A stretch of 64,000 nt of DNA from DATILL01 sp035476575 (lineage in GTDB: Bacteria > Actinomycetota > Actinomycetes > Mycobacteriales > JACQDL01): assembly GCA_035476575.1 (NCBI GenBank), contig DATILL010000100.1:1-64000 (forward strand), given 5' to 3'. The position numbers and the translations under genes are program-made. The notes below the pieces were generated by a model. That model saw only the letters and a list, made by a program, of their open reading frames with translations, was not told where the DNA came from and did no database searches. Shown here piece by piece: positions 45,382 to 54,157 of the stretch (position 1 is its first letter; each line of letters opens with the position of its first letter).

Positions 45382-45416
45382 GCCGTACCCGGGACATCGA
45401 TGTTGATGTGCATCAT
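45366..45416 (-). other. 17-codon leader frame overlapping the ketosynthase start
   Basis: GAGGAG stands nine bases before ATGATG (45416); the frame reads MMHINIDVPGTACDPG and stops at 45366. The KS ATG (45381) is inside it in another frame and has no good ribosome site of its own. Could be a regulatory leader or a coupling device. Confidence 0.5.
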
Positions 45417-45745
45417 GAGGTAGTCTCCTCGTGCCGGTAAATATTGTGGGAGTCGCCGAGCTACCGTAACTCGGGCTGGCTGGCAAAAGCGATGGAGCAG
45501 GCCACAACATTGCCGGCCGGAATTTGGCGTTACTTCGGTCGGTGACCCGGTCTTGTACGCGGTCACAACGATGTACCCGAATATTTGTGGCGGCCGGCAC
45601 CGGGTCGCGGACACCTTAGTTCCGACCATTGACAGGTGGTTCGGGTCATGGTCCTATCTGACTGGGAAATTCATTTTTGATTTCGTCCCAGACAATTCTT
45701 GCGAGCGGTTAGCCGCATCCCGCCCACTGCCTCTGGAGTTGAGCG
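45417..45745. promoter_or_regulatory. divergent control region of the polyketide-like cluster
   Basis: About 330 AT-richer bases between the two divergent operons. They contain TTGACA (45629-45634) with TATCTG 20 bases later, facing the carboxylase arm. Two similar motifs, AAATATTGTGG near 45439 and GAATATTTGTGG near 45580, are candidates for a shared regulator site. No gene seen inside. Confidence 0.5.
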
Positions 45746-47491
45746 ATGTCCACCATCCACGACCAGCGGCCACGGCGCGTCGAGGACGCGGGTTGGCTCC
45801 AGTGCCCCGCCTGCCGCGACCTGCTGTACGCGAAGAGATGGCTGCGCCACGGTGGCGTCTGCCCCGAGTGCGGCGCGCACGGCCGGCTCACGGTGCGCGA
45901 GCGGATCGCGCAACTTCTCGACGCCAGCTCGTTCCGGGAGCTGGTGGTCGACCTCCCGGCCGGTGACCCGCTCGGGTTCGTCGACAGCCGCCCGTACCCG
46001 GACCGGCTGCGCGCCGCCCAGGTGGCGACCGGCGAGACCGAGGCGGTCGTCTGCGGCGAGGGCACCGTGGACGGTCATGAGCTGGTTCTCGCGGTGATGG
46101 ACTTCCGGTTCCTGGGCGGCAGCCTGGGCACCGGAACGGGCGAGCTGCTCGTGCTGGCCGCTGAGCTCGCGCTCCGCCGCCGGCTGCCGCTGCTGCTGGT
46201 GACCGCGTCCGGCGGCGCCCGCATGCAGGAGGGTTCGCTGTCGCTGCTGCAGATGGCGAAGATCAGCCAGGCCGTCGCCCAGGTACACGAGGCCGGCCTG
46301 CTGTTCGTCACCCTGGTCACCGACCCGACCTACGGCGGGGTGGCCGCGTCGTTCGCCACCCAGGCTGACGTGATCATCGCGGAGCCGGGTGCCCGGATGG
46401 GCTTCGCCGGGCCGCGGGTGATCCGGGACATCCTCCGGACCGAGCTGCCCGCGGGTTTCCAGACCGCGGAGTTCCTGCTGGCGCATGGCGCGGTGGACCT
46501 GGTCGCCGAGCGCGGCCAACTGCGGGCGGTGCTCGCCGGGCTGTGCCGCGCGGCGGCCGGCGGCGCCGGCCAGGCGCGCCCGGGGTGGGCTGCTGGCGCC
46601 GACCCGGCCGACCGGGTCATCACCGACGCCGACCGGCTGCCTGAGCGCGAGGCATGGGAGGTCGTCACGCTGGCCCGGCACGCCCAGCGGCCGACCGGCC
46701 GGGAGTACATCAACCTGCTGGCGGAGTCGTTCCTGGAGCTGCACGGCGACCGGCTGCGGGCCGACTCGCCCAGCGTCATCGGCGGGATCGCCGAGCTCGA
46801 CGGCGTTCCGCTGATGGTGGTCGCGACCCAGAAGGGCCACTCGACCCGCGACCTGGTGGCGACGAACTTCGGGATGGCCGGCCCGGAGGGCTACCGCAAG
46901 GCGTTGCGGCTGTTCCGGCTGGCCGAGAAGCTCGGGCTGCCGGTGGTCACCCTGGTCGACACCCCGGGCGCGTTCCCCGGCATCGACGCCGAGGAGAACG
47001 GGCAGTCGGCGGCGATCGCCGCGACCATCCTCGCGCTGACCGGGCTCACCGTGCCGGTGGTGGCGGTCATCACCGGCGAGGGCGGCAGCGGAGGCGCGCT
47101 CGCGCTGGCCGTTGCCGACCGGGTGCTGATGTTCGAGAACAGCGTGTACTCGGTGATCTCACCCGAGGGCTGCGCGGCGATCCTGTGGGACGCCACGGCC
47201 GCGTCCCGGGCCGCCGCGGCGCTGCGGATCACCGCCGCGGACCTGGTCCGGCTCGGGATCGTCGACGGGGTGGTCCCCGAGCCCGGGCCGGGGGCGCACA
47301 CCGACCCGGTCGCGGCCGCGAACGCGCTCGGCGCGGCCATCAGGACCAGTCTCGCCGGGTTCGCCGGGATGCCCGCCGCCGAGCTGGTCGCCCGCCGCCG
47401 ACGGCGGCTGCGCCAGGTCGGCCGGCCGCGGCGAGCCAGCCCGGCCGTCCGCGCCACCGCTGGCCCAGCCCGGACGGACGTGCGGAGGTGA
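45746..47491 (+). CDS. accDA: acetyl-CoA carboxylase carboxyltransferase, fused beta-alpha subunits
   Basis: 581 residues. N-terminal AccD half with a zinc ribbon (C20, C23, C39, C42), LVTASGGARMQEGSLSLLQM and DPTYGGVAASFA. The C-terminal AccA half follows (EYINLLAESFLELHGDRL, VDTPGAFPGIDAEENGQSAA, FENSVYSVISPEGCAAILWD). Transfers carboxyl from biotin to acetyl-CoA, making malonyl-CoA, presumably as extender units for the adjacent ketosynthase. ATG 45746 opens the plus-strand arm; GTGA overlap with the biotin carrier gene. Confidence 0.92.
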   Translation: MSTIHDQRPRRVEDAGWLQCPACRDLLYAKRWLRHGGVCPECGAHGRLTVRERIAQLLDASSFRELVVDLPAGDPLGFVDSRPYPDRLRAAQVATGETEAVVCGEGTVDGHELVLAVMDFRFLGGSLGTGTGELLVLAAELALRRRLPLLLVTASGGARMQEGSLSLLQMAKISQAVAQVHEAGLLFVTLVTDPTYGGVAASFATQADVIIAEPGARMGFAGPRVIRDILRTELPAGFQTAEFLLAHGAVDLVAERGQLRAVLAGLCRAAAGGAGQARPGWAAGADPADRVITDADRLPEREAWEVVTLARHAQRPTGREYINLLAESFLELHGDRLRADSPSVIGGIAELDGVPLMVVATQKGHSTRDLVATNFGMAGPEGYRKALRLFRLAEKLGLPVVTLVDTPGAFPGIDAEENGQSAAIAATILALTGLTVPVVAVITGEGGSGGALALAVADRVLMFENSVYSVISPEGCAAILWDATAASRAAAALRITAADLVRLGIVDGVVPEPGPGAHTDPVAAANALGAAIRTSLAGFAGMPAAELVARRRRRLRQVGRPRRASPAVRATAGPARTDVRR

Positions 47492-48054
47492 CGCCCGCCC
47501 CGGGTGGCCGCTCGGGCGGAGCGGCCGAGCCGGAGCCGACCCGATCCAGCGGTGACCTGCTCCGCCGGTTGAGCGGTACGGCCACCCGGTTGGCCGCCGA
47601 GGTCGGCGGGCCACTGCGCCGGGTGTCGGTGCAGGCCGAGGGCGCCGCGGTGGAGCTGGAGTGGGAGCCGGGCGCGCTGGCCCTGGCCAGCCGCCGGCCT
47701 CCGGCCGGCATCGACGGCGGGGCCAACGGCGGCGTCGAGGCCAACGGCGACGGCGACCCGCGCCCGGACCCGGCTCGCGGTGACGACGACGCGGCCCTGG
47801 TCCGCTCGCCGATGGTCGGCACCTTCTACCACGCGCCCGCACCCGGCGAGCCGCCGTTCGTGTCGATCGGTGGCGAGGTCGGGCCCGACACCGTGGTCGG
47901 AATCATCGAGGCGATGAAGCTGATGAACCAGGTCACCGCCGACCGGATCGGGGTGGTGCGCCAGGTGCTGGTGCCCGACGGCCGCTCGGTCGAGTTCGAC
48001 CAGCCGCTGTTCGCGCTCGACATGCTGCCCGACCCCGAAGGGAGGGATCGGTGA
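47488..48054 (+). CDS. accB: biotin carboxyl carrier protein
   Basis: 188 residues. A variable, charged N-terminus and Gly/Asp linker precede the biotinyl domain: VRSPMVGTFYHAPAPGEPPF and the biotin site EAMKLMN with K144. GTG 47488 overlaps the carboxyltransferase stop; its own stop overlaps the next start. Shuttles carboxybiotin between the flanking subunits. Confidence 0.92.
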   Translation: MTPAPGGRSGGAAEPEPTRSSGDLLRRLSGTATRLAAEVGGPLRRVSVQAEGAAVELEWEPGALALASRRPPAGIDGGANGGVEANGDGDPRPDPARGDDDAALVRSPMVGTFYHAPAPGEPPFVSIGGEVGPDTVVGIIEAMKLMNQVTADRIGVVRQVLVPDGRSVEFDQPLFALDMLPDPEGRDR

Positions 48055-49685
48055 TGTTCACCAAGATCCTGATCGCCAACCGCGGGGAGATCGCGGTCCG
48101 GGTCGCCCGGACCTGCCGTGAGCTCGGCATCGCGACGGTGGCCGTGTACTCCACCGCCGACCGCGCCTCCAGCGTGGTCCGCATGGCCGACGAGTCCGTT
48201 CACATCGGGCCGGCCGCGGCCAAGCGCAGCTACCTGTCGATGCCCGCGGTGATCGAGGCGGCGCGCACCACCGGGGCGCAGGCCATCCACCCCGGCTACG
48301 GCTTCCTGTCGGAGAACCCGGACTTCGCGGAGGTCTGTGCCGACAACGACCTGGTGTTCATCGGGCCACGCCCGGAGGTGATGCGGACTCTCGGCGACAA
48401 GGCGCTGACCCGCGCCGCGATGCTGGCCGCCGGCCTGCCGCTGCTGCCCGGCACGGTCGCCGCGGTGGCCACCGCGGCCGACGCGTACGCCGCGGCCGAG
48501 CAGGTCGGGTACCCGGTGATCCTCAAGGCGGTCGCCGGTGGCGGCGGCCGGGGGATGACCGTCGTCCGGCACGGCCGGGACCTCGTGGCCGCGTTCCAGC
48601 AGACCCGGGCGGCGGCCGCGACCGCGTTCGGCGACGGGCGGGTGTACCTCGAGCGGTACCTGCCAGACGCGCGGCATGTCGAGGTCCAGGTGCTCTGCGA
48701 CCAGCATGGCAACGGGGTCTACCTCGGCGACCGGGACTGCTCCACCCAGCGGCGGCACCAGAAGTTGATCGAGGAGGCGCCCGCGCCCAACCTCTCCGAT
48801 CGCACGAGGGCGGCGATGGGCGCGGCGTCGGTCCAGGGCGCGCTGCACGTGGGGTTCAGCGGGGCCGGGACGATGGAGTTCCTGCTCGACGGCGCGGGCG
48901 AGTTCTACCTGATGGAGATGAACGCCCGGCTGCAGGTGGAGCACCCGGTCACCGAGATGATCACCGGTCTCGACCTGGTCGAGCAGCAGATCCTGGTGGC
49001 GGCAGGGGAGCCGCTGCGGTTCGGCCAGCCGGACGTGACACTGCGCGGCGCGGCGATCGAGTGCCGGATCAACGCCGAGGACCCCGAGCACGGCTTCCGG
49101 CCGACCCCCGGCACCCTGGACCGGTTCGTGCTGCCGGGCGGCCCGTTCACCCGGGTCGACACGCACGCCTTCCCCGGCTACCCGATCCCACCGGACTACG
49201 ACAGCCTGCTGGCCAAGGTCGTGGTCTGGGCGCCGGACCGGGCCGGTGCGGTGGCCAGGGCCCGCCGCGCGCTGTGCGAGCTCGTCGTGGCCGGGCCGCA
49301 GGTGCGGACCACCGCGGGCTTCGCCGCCGAGATTGTCGATCACCCCTTGTTCCGGGCTGCCCAGCACACCACCGACCTGGTCGAGCGCGTCTTCAGCGCC
49401 CGCCAGGCAGACCGAACCAAGGAGACCCAGATGAAGAGCACTACCAACCCTGCACTGGACACCGGCTCGCTGCGCGACATCCTGGTCAGCGAGGTCGGCA
49501 TCGACGGCACCCGGCTGGCCGAGCAGCCGCAGTCGCCCCTGGCGGATCTTGGGCTCGACTCGATGGCCCAGGTCGAGCTGGGCGTGATCCTGCAGAACCG
49601 GCACGGCGTCGGCGACCTGCCGCACGACGCCAGCACGATGTCGTTCGGCGAGCTGTCGAGCCATCTCTGCGGGCTGGCGGCCTGA
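48054..49685 (+). CDS. accC: biotin carboxylase continuing in frame into an acyl carrier protein
   Basis: 543 residues in one frame. Residues 1-459 are a full biotin carboxylase: KILIANRGEIAVRVARTC, ATP-grasp loop VAGGGGRGMTVV, and EMNARLQVEHPVTEM. Then KETQ leads directly to MKSTTNPALD and an 84-residue acyl carrier protein with the phosphopantetheine Ser in ADLGLDSMAQVELG. AAGGAG seven bases before that internal ATG (49431) would allow a free ACP. The cluster has no other ACP gene in the window. ATG 48054 follows GGGAGGGATC. Confidence 0.87.
   Translation: MFTKILIANRGEIAVRVARTCRELGIATVAVYSTADRASSVVRMADESVHIGPAAAKRSYLSMPAVIEAARTTGAQAIHPGYGFLSENPDFAEVCADNDLVFIGPRPEVMRTLGDKALTRAAMLAAGLPLLPGTVAAVATAADAYAAAEQVGYPVILKAVAGGGGRGMTVVRHGRDLVAAFQQTRAAAATAFGDGRVYLERYLPDARHVEVQVLCDQHGNGVYLGDRDCSTQRRHQKLIEEAPAPNLSDRTRAAMGAASVQGALHVGFSGAGTMEFLLDGAGEFYLMEMNARLQVEHPVTEMITGLDLVEQQILVAAGEPLRFGQPDVTLRGAAIECRINAEDPEHGFRPTPGTLDRFVLPGGPFTRVDTHAFPGYPIPPDYDSLLAKVVVWAPDRAGAVARARRALCELVVAGPQVRTTAGFAAEIVDHPLFRAAQHTTDLVERVFSARQADRTKETQMKSTTNPALDTGSLRDILVSEVGIDGTRLAEQPQSPLADLGLDSMAQVELGVILQNRHGVGDLPHDASTMSFGELSSHLCGLAA
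49420..49433 (+). promoter_or_regulatory. internal ribosome site and start for the ACP domain
   Basis: AAGGAG followed by ACCCAG and ATG at 49431, in frame with the biotin carboxylase. Independent production of an 84-residue ACP (49431-49685) is likely even if the fusion is also made. Confidence 0.6.
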
Positions 49686-49687
49686 CC

Positions 49688-50464
49688 ATGACATTCGACG
49701 GGAAGGTCGCAATCGTCACCGGAGCAAGCGAAGGTATCGGGTTCGCGGTCGCCACGGCCCTGGTCGCTGGCGGTGCCCGGGTCGTCATGACCGCACGCCG
49801 GGAGAGCGTGCTGGCCGCCGCCGCCGAACGGCTCGGCCCGTTGGCGTCCTGGGTCGTCGGCGACGCGGCGGACCCGGACACGGCACAGCGGGCCGTCGAC
49901 CGTGCGGTCGCCGCCCACGGCGGTGTGGATCTCCTGGTGTGCAACGCGGCGGCGTTGATTCCCGGCGGGATCGCCCGGCAGCCGATGGCCGAGGTGGACC
50001 GGATCCTCGCGGTCAACCTGCGCGGCACGATCGCGCTGATGAACGCGGCCGTCCCGGAGCTGGCCCGGCGGGACGGCGCCGCGGCCGTCGTCATCTCCTC
50101 CTCGATGGGCCGCAAGCCGGCCGCCGGGCTCGGGATCTACGGCGCCACCAAGGCCGCGCTGCACTACCTGGTGCCGACCTGGGCCACCGAGCTGGCGCCG
50201 CTGGACATCCGGGTCAACTGCGTGTGCGCCGGCATCACCGACACACCCGGCCTGCGGGCCGGCGCCGAGCTCATCCCGGGTCTGGAGAAGATCATGATTG
50301 GTACCAACCTGGTGAAGCGGATCGCTACCGCGGCGGAGATCGCCCGACCAGTGCTCACCCTGCTGGACAGCACCGTCAGCGGTTACGTGACCGGCTCGAT
50401 CTGGGACATCGACGGCGGCTACCAGCTCGACAGCGCCGGCTCCGACTCACGCGACGCCGCCTGA
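49688..50464 (+). CDS. short-chain dehydrogenase/reductase
   Basis: 258 residues. NAD(P) motif VAIVTGASEGIGFAVATALV, NAAALIPGG, Ser in VVISSSMGRKPA, YGATKAALHY and VSGYVTGSIWDIDGGYQLD at the end. Starts two bases after the ACP stop, in the same operon. A second reductase for the pathway, distinct from the ketoreductase at 42060. Confidence 0.88.
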   Translation: MTFDGKVAIVTGASEGIGFAVATALVAGGARVVMTARRESVLAAAAERLGPLASWVVGDAADPDTAQRAVDRAVAAHGGVDLLVCNAAALIPGGIARQPMAEVDRILAVNLRGTIALMNAAVPELARRDGAAAVVISSSMGRKPAAGLGIYGATKAALHYLVPTWATELAPLDIRVNCVCAGITDTPGLRAGAELIPGLEKIMIGTNLVKRIATAAEIARPVLTLLDSTVSGYVTGSIWDIDGGYQLDSAGSDSRDAA

Positions 50465-50465
50465 C

Positions 50466-52061
50466 ATGGGCGGCCTCGCGGTGACCCGGCATGACGTGCT
50501 CGTGGTGGGCGGCGGTCACAACGGGCTGACCGCCGCCGCGTACCTGGCCAAGGCGGGGTTGGACGTGCTCGTGCTGGAGGCGAAGGGCTATGTCGGCGGG
50601 GGAGTGATCACCCAGGAGGCGACCCTGCCCGGCTTCAAGCACGACATGCACGCGATTGCACACATCTTCATCCAGGGCAACCCGATGATCCGCGACGACG
50701 AGCTCGGGCTGCTCTCCCGGTACGGCCTGGAGTACGTGTTCCCGGATCCGAGCATCGCGGTCGCGTTCCCGGACGGCGACTACATCGCGTTCTACCGGGA
50801 CGTGCACAAGACGGCCGAAACGATCGCCCGGGTGTCCCCGCGTGACGCGGAGAACTACCTGCGCTTCCACGAGTTCGCTGACCAGCTGCTCGACGTCCTG
50901 ATGGCGGGCCTGTTCTCCCCGCCGCCCCCGCTCGGCGCGTTCTTCGGCCAGCTCGACCAGAGCGAGGTCGGCCAGGAGATGCTGCGCATGCTCATGATGA
51001 GCTACCTCGACGTGTGCAACGAGTGGTTCGAGAGCCCCAAGGTGCGGGCCGCGCTGGTCCGGTGGGTCTCGGAGATCCTGGCCGCGCCGGAGGAGGGCGG
51101 GACCGGGGCGTTCCTGTTGATGATGGTGCCGGTCATCCACCGCTACGGCCTCGGCTATGCGGTCGGCGGGTCGGGCTCGCTGACCGACGCGCTGGTCGCG
51201 GCGTTCACTGACCTGGGCGGGACCATCCGGACCGATGCGCGGGTCGAACGGTTCCGGTTCGAGGGTGACCGGGTGGTCGGCGTACAACTGACCTCCGGAG
51301 AACGGATCGACGCGAGCCAGGCGGTCGTCGCCGACCTGAACATCAAGCAGCTCCCCGGCATGGTGGACCACCGCTTCGGGGCCGACTGGGAACGCAAGGT
51401 GAACCGGATCAAACCGGCCGGGTTCGCTCTGCTGGTGGGCCACCTCGCGCTCAGCGAGGCTCCAGTCTTCACCGCCGGGCCGGAGGTCGGGGGCGCCGGC
51501 TTCCAGGAGATCGCCGTGCCGCTGCCCGAGCTGCTGCAGACCTTCGACGGGCTGAAGTACGGCCAGCCGGCCACGACCATGCCGAGCATCGCGGTGGCCA
51601 GCGTCTGGGACCCCACCCGCGCGCCGGTCGGCCAGCACACGTTGTACCTGTTGAGCTACGTGCCGGTCGAGCTCGCGGAGGGTCACTGGGACGAGGCGAA
51701 AGAGGTGATCTTTGACCAGGTGTTCGACACGTTCTGTGGGTTGACCACGAACATGAGCCGGGACAAGGTGCTCGGCCGGGTCATCCACAGCCCTACCGAC
51801 AGCGAGCGCTTCAACAGCTCGTGGCCGAAGGGCGACCCGGGCCATTTCGGCTCGCAGTTGTTCCAGTTCATGGGGTACCGGCCGATGCCGAACATGGGGT
51901 ACCGGCTGCCGGCCGAGGCGTTCTACCTGGTCGGTCCATCCACGCATCCCGGATCGGGCGTGACCGGCGGAGCACGGGCGGGCGCGCAGGCGATCCTGGG
52001 CGATCTCGGCGTCGACTTCCACGACGTGGTCGCCGGGCGTGGCCACCTGGCGCGGGCGTAG
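50466..52061 (+). CDS. FAD-dependent oxidoreductase (phytoene-desaturase/PYROXD2-like)
   Basis: 531 residues. Dinucleotide fold DVLVVGGGHNGLTAAAYLAK, VLEAKGYVGGGVITQEATLP, GYAVGGSGSLTDALVAAF in the middle and a C-terminal FAD contact in YLVGPSTHPGSGVTGGARAG. This family includes carotenoid desaturases/ketolases and related enzymes of uncertain substrate. ATG 50466 is one base after the SDR stop. In this context an oxidation or dehydrogenation of the polyketide is likely. Confidence 0.87.
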   Translation: MGGLAVTRHDVLVVGGGHNGLTAAAYLAKAGLDVLVLEAKGYVGGGVITQEATLPGFKHDMHAIAHIFIQGNPMIRDDELGLLSRYGLEYVFPDPSIAVAFPDGDYIAFYRDVHKTAETIARVSPRDAENYLRFHEFADQLLDVLMAGLFSPPPPLGAFFGQLDQSEVGQEMLRMLMMSYLDVCNEWFESPKVRAALVRWVSEILAAPEEGGTGAFLLMMVPVIHRYGLGYAVGGSGSLTDALVAAFTDLGGTIRTDARVERFRFEGDRVVGVQLTSGERIDASQAVVADLNIKQLPGMVDHRFGADWERKVNRIKPAGFALLVGHLALSEAPVFTAGPEVGGAGFQEIAVPLPELLQTFDGLKYGQPATTMPSIAVASVWDPTRAPVGQHTLYLLSYVPVELAEGHWDEAKEVIFDQVFDTFCGLTTNMSRDKVLGRVIHSPTDSERFNSSWPKGDPGHFGSQLFQFMGYRPMPNMGYRLPAEAFYLVGPSTHPGSGVTGGARAGAQAILGDLGVDFHDVVAGRGHLARA

Positions 52062-52070
52062 GCGGCGACC

Positions 52071-52637
52071 ATGCCTTTCCAGGAGCCGGACCTGCCCGCG
52101 GTGGAGCGGGCGGTGATCGACCTGCTGGTCGAGCAGGAGGTGGCCGCGCTCGCCACGCTGTCCCAGGACGGGTATCCGTCCGCGTCCGCGATGCACATCG
52201 CCGCGGACCGGTTCACGGTGTATGTCAACACGTTCATCCACCACCGCAAGTACGCCGAGATGCTCGCCGACCCGCGGGTCAGCTATGTCGCGTCCCACCT
52301 GCCCTCCGGCGGGTTCAGCGACCGGCGGCAGATCCGCTCGGTCCAGGTCCGCGGCCGGGCGGCGCTGGTCACCGAGCCGGCGGAGCTGGCGCGTGCCGTC
52401 GAGGTGAGCCGCGAGCAGTTCCCCTGGCTGCGGGACACCGGGATGTACAACCACGTCACCGTCCCCAGCGAGCAGCCGCGGCAGGTGTTCTTCCGGATCG
52501 ACCAGGTCGAGGCGGTCTGGGCCGACCACCGGGTGCACCCGTTGTGGCGGGTGATCCTGACCTTCACCGCCGACGGCCGGCAGGTCGCCCGGATGCGGCC
52601 GTACCCGAAGCCGGTCGCCGCCGCGCTCCGCGCCTGA
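52071..52637 (+). CDS. PNPOx-like flavin/F420-binding split-barrel protein
   Basis: 188 residues of the pyridoxamine-phosphate-oxidase-like fold: LLVEQEVAALATLSQDGYPS at the start, VYVNTFIHHRKYAEMLADPR and SVQVRGRAALVTEPAELARA. Members bind FMN, F420 or haem and reduce diverse substrates. ATG 52071 lies nine bases after the oxidoreductase stop; last gene of the plus-strand arm. Confidence 0.8.
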   Translation: MPFQEPDLPAVERAVIDLLVEQEVAALATLSQDGYPSASAMHIAADRFTVYVNTFIHHRKYAEMLADPRVSYVASHLPSGGFSDRRQIRSVQVRGRAALVTEPAELARAVEVSREQFPWLRDTGMYNHVTVPSEQPRQVFFRIDQVEAVWADHRVHPLWRVILTFTADGRQVARMRPYPKPVAAALRA

Positions 52638-52682
52638 TCGAACTGCCAGCGAAACCCACAACGAGACCGTCGAGCGTGCCCA

Positions 52683-52726
52683 GGGACCGGTGGACCGAGC
52701 CGTCTGGCTCCAGGTTCACCGGTCCC
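52683..52726. terminator. hairpin after the cluster
   Basis: GGGACCGGTG (52683-52692) pairs with CACCGGTCCC (52717-52726) across a 24-base loop that can fold further. It is 46 bases after the last gene of the plus-strand arm; no T run. Confidence 0.5.
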
Positions 52727-52911
52727 CTGACGAGGCCGGTCACGCCGATGATCGCCCGGCAGGTCCGGCTAGAGGTCGGCCAGCTCGACTCCCGGAAGGC
52801 GGTGCTCGAGAGCGCCGAGTGACAGCCCCGTTGGACACCCTTTCGTCCGTTGTCGGGCACTGCCCGTGACCCTACTGTCGGGGCAGCTCAGATCGGGTGA
52901 CGGAGGCAACG

Positions 52912-53202
52912 GTGAACGAGTGCGAAGAGCGGTGTGAAGAACAGTTCGGGCAGTGCGTCAAACATGGCGACAACATGGGCGGCATGCAGTGCCTGGCCCA
53001 CCGCCAGTACTGCCTGAACGGATGCGCCACCGAGCAGTTCCCGGACGCGGGCAGCGGCGGCGGGTACGGCGGCGGCTACGGCCAGTGTTCGATGAGCGGC
53101 TGCCCGACCTGCGCCAGCGACTACTCGCTGAGCAACCCCTGTGCGTACTCCGAGGGCCACGGCGGCGATCACGCCTGCTCCTACAGCCACACCTGGGCCT
53201 GA
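52912..53202 (+). CDS. cysteine-rich small protein
   Basis: 96 residues with eleven Cys (NECEERCEEQFGQCVKHGDN, QCLAHRQYCLNGCATEQF, and after a glycine/tyrosine linker QCSMSGCPTCASDYS, NPCAYSEG, HACSYSHTWA). The last section resembles short His/Cys motifs that bind metal. GGAGG six bases before GTG 52912 fixes the start. No signal peptide, so probably cytoplasmic. Function unknown; metal binding or redox chemistry is inferred from composition. Confidence 0.65.
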   Translation: MNECEERCEEQFGQCVKHGDNMGGMQCLAHRQYCLNGCATEQFPDAGSGGGYGGGYGQCSMSGCPTCASDYSLSNPCAYSEGHGGDHACSYSHTWA

Positions 53203-53386
53203 CCGGGCGCTAGCCGGTGCCCCGTCGGTGCTGGCTCGCTCTGACTGTGGGTGATCGCTCGCCTGCGGCAGGGCGAGGTGGCCCACGGCTGTTGGTCATG
53301 GCGCCGCGGTGTCGTGGGGAGTCGTCGGAGTTGTCGTAGCCACGGGCTAGCGTCAGCCCAGACGGTCCGACACGAGGGAGCACACG

Positions 53387-54157
53387 ATGAGTTACGTCAC
53401 TGGCAGCCAGCCCAACGGCACCCCGACCTGGGTCGATCTGGGGATCCCCGACCTCGACCGGGCGATGGAGTTCTACGGTGCACTGTTCGGCTGGACATTC
53501 GAGGTGGGACCGCCCGAGACCGGGCGATACACGATGTGCCTGTTGGACGACAAGCCGGTCGCCGCGATCATGCCCAACCCTGACCCGGGAGCAACCGACT
53601 TCTGGTGGAACATGTACCTGGCCACCGACGACTGTGACGGCACCGCCAAGCGCGTCACCGACGCCGGCGGCACGCTGCTGCAGGCACCGATGGACGTCAT
53701 GGACCAGGGCCGGATGGCCATCGCCATGGACCCGGTCGGTGCCCAGTTCGGCCTGTGGCAGGCCCGCGCGTTCGCTGGCGCCCAGATCGTGAACGAGCCC
53801 GGCGCGCTGCTCCGCAACGACCTCGTCACCCCGACCCCGGCACCGGCCCGGGTGTTCTACGCGATGGTGTTCGACTACACGCTGGACGGCAACCCGGACC
53901 TGCCCGGTCTTGACTTCACCTTCCTGCGCCGGCCGGACGGTCACGAGATCGGCGGGATCATGGGTGACCCGGCCGCGGTGTCCTCCCGCTGGGGGACGCT
54001 GTTCGAGGTCGCGGACACCGACGCGGCGGTGGCGCGGGCTACCGCGGCGGGCGGCAGCGCCGGTGCACCCTGGGACCTCGTGTACGGACGGATCGCGGAG
54101 ATCACCGACCCCTTCGGCGCCCGGCTCACCATCGGAGCCCGCCCCCACGACCGGTAG
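53387..54157 (+). CDS. two-domain VOC (glyoxalase-like) protein
   Basis: 256 residues with two vicinal-oxygen-chelate modules: PTWVDLGIPDLDRAMEFYGA (first) and, from about 140, a second half with ARVFYAMVFDYTLDG. Each half ends in an acidic DPVGAQFGLWQ / DPFGARLTIGA strand. ATG 53387 follows GAGGGAGCAC. Typical of actinobacterial hydroxylase/glyoxalase-like proteins of undetermined substrate. Confidence 0.87.
   Translation: MSYVTGSQPNGTPTWVDLGIPDLDRAMEFYGALFGWTFEVGPPETGRYTMCLLDDKPVAAIMPNPDPGATDFWWNMYLATDDCDGTAKRVTDAGGTLLQAPMDVMDQGRMAIAMDPVGAQFGLWQARAFAGAQIVNEPGALLRNDLVTPTPAPARVFYAMVFDYTLDGNPDLPGLDFTFLRRPDGHEIGGIMGDPAAVSSRWGTLFEVADTDAAVARATAAGGSAGAPWDLVYGRIAEITDPFGARLTIGARPHDR

Noticed and set aside
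47826..52661. Two long minus-strand frames (628 and 761 codons) opposite accC-ACP and the oxidoreductase genes
   Set aside because: Antisense shadows rich in Arg, His, Gln and Asp with no motif; real genes are on the plus strand.
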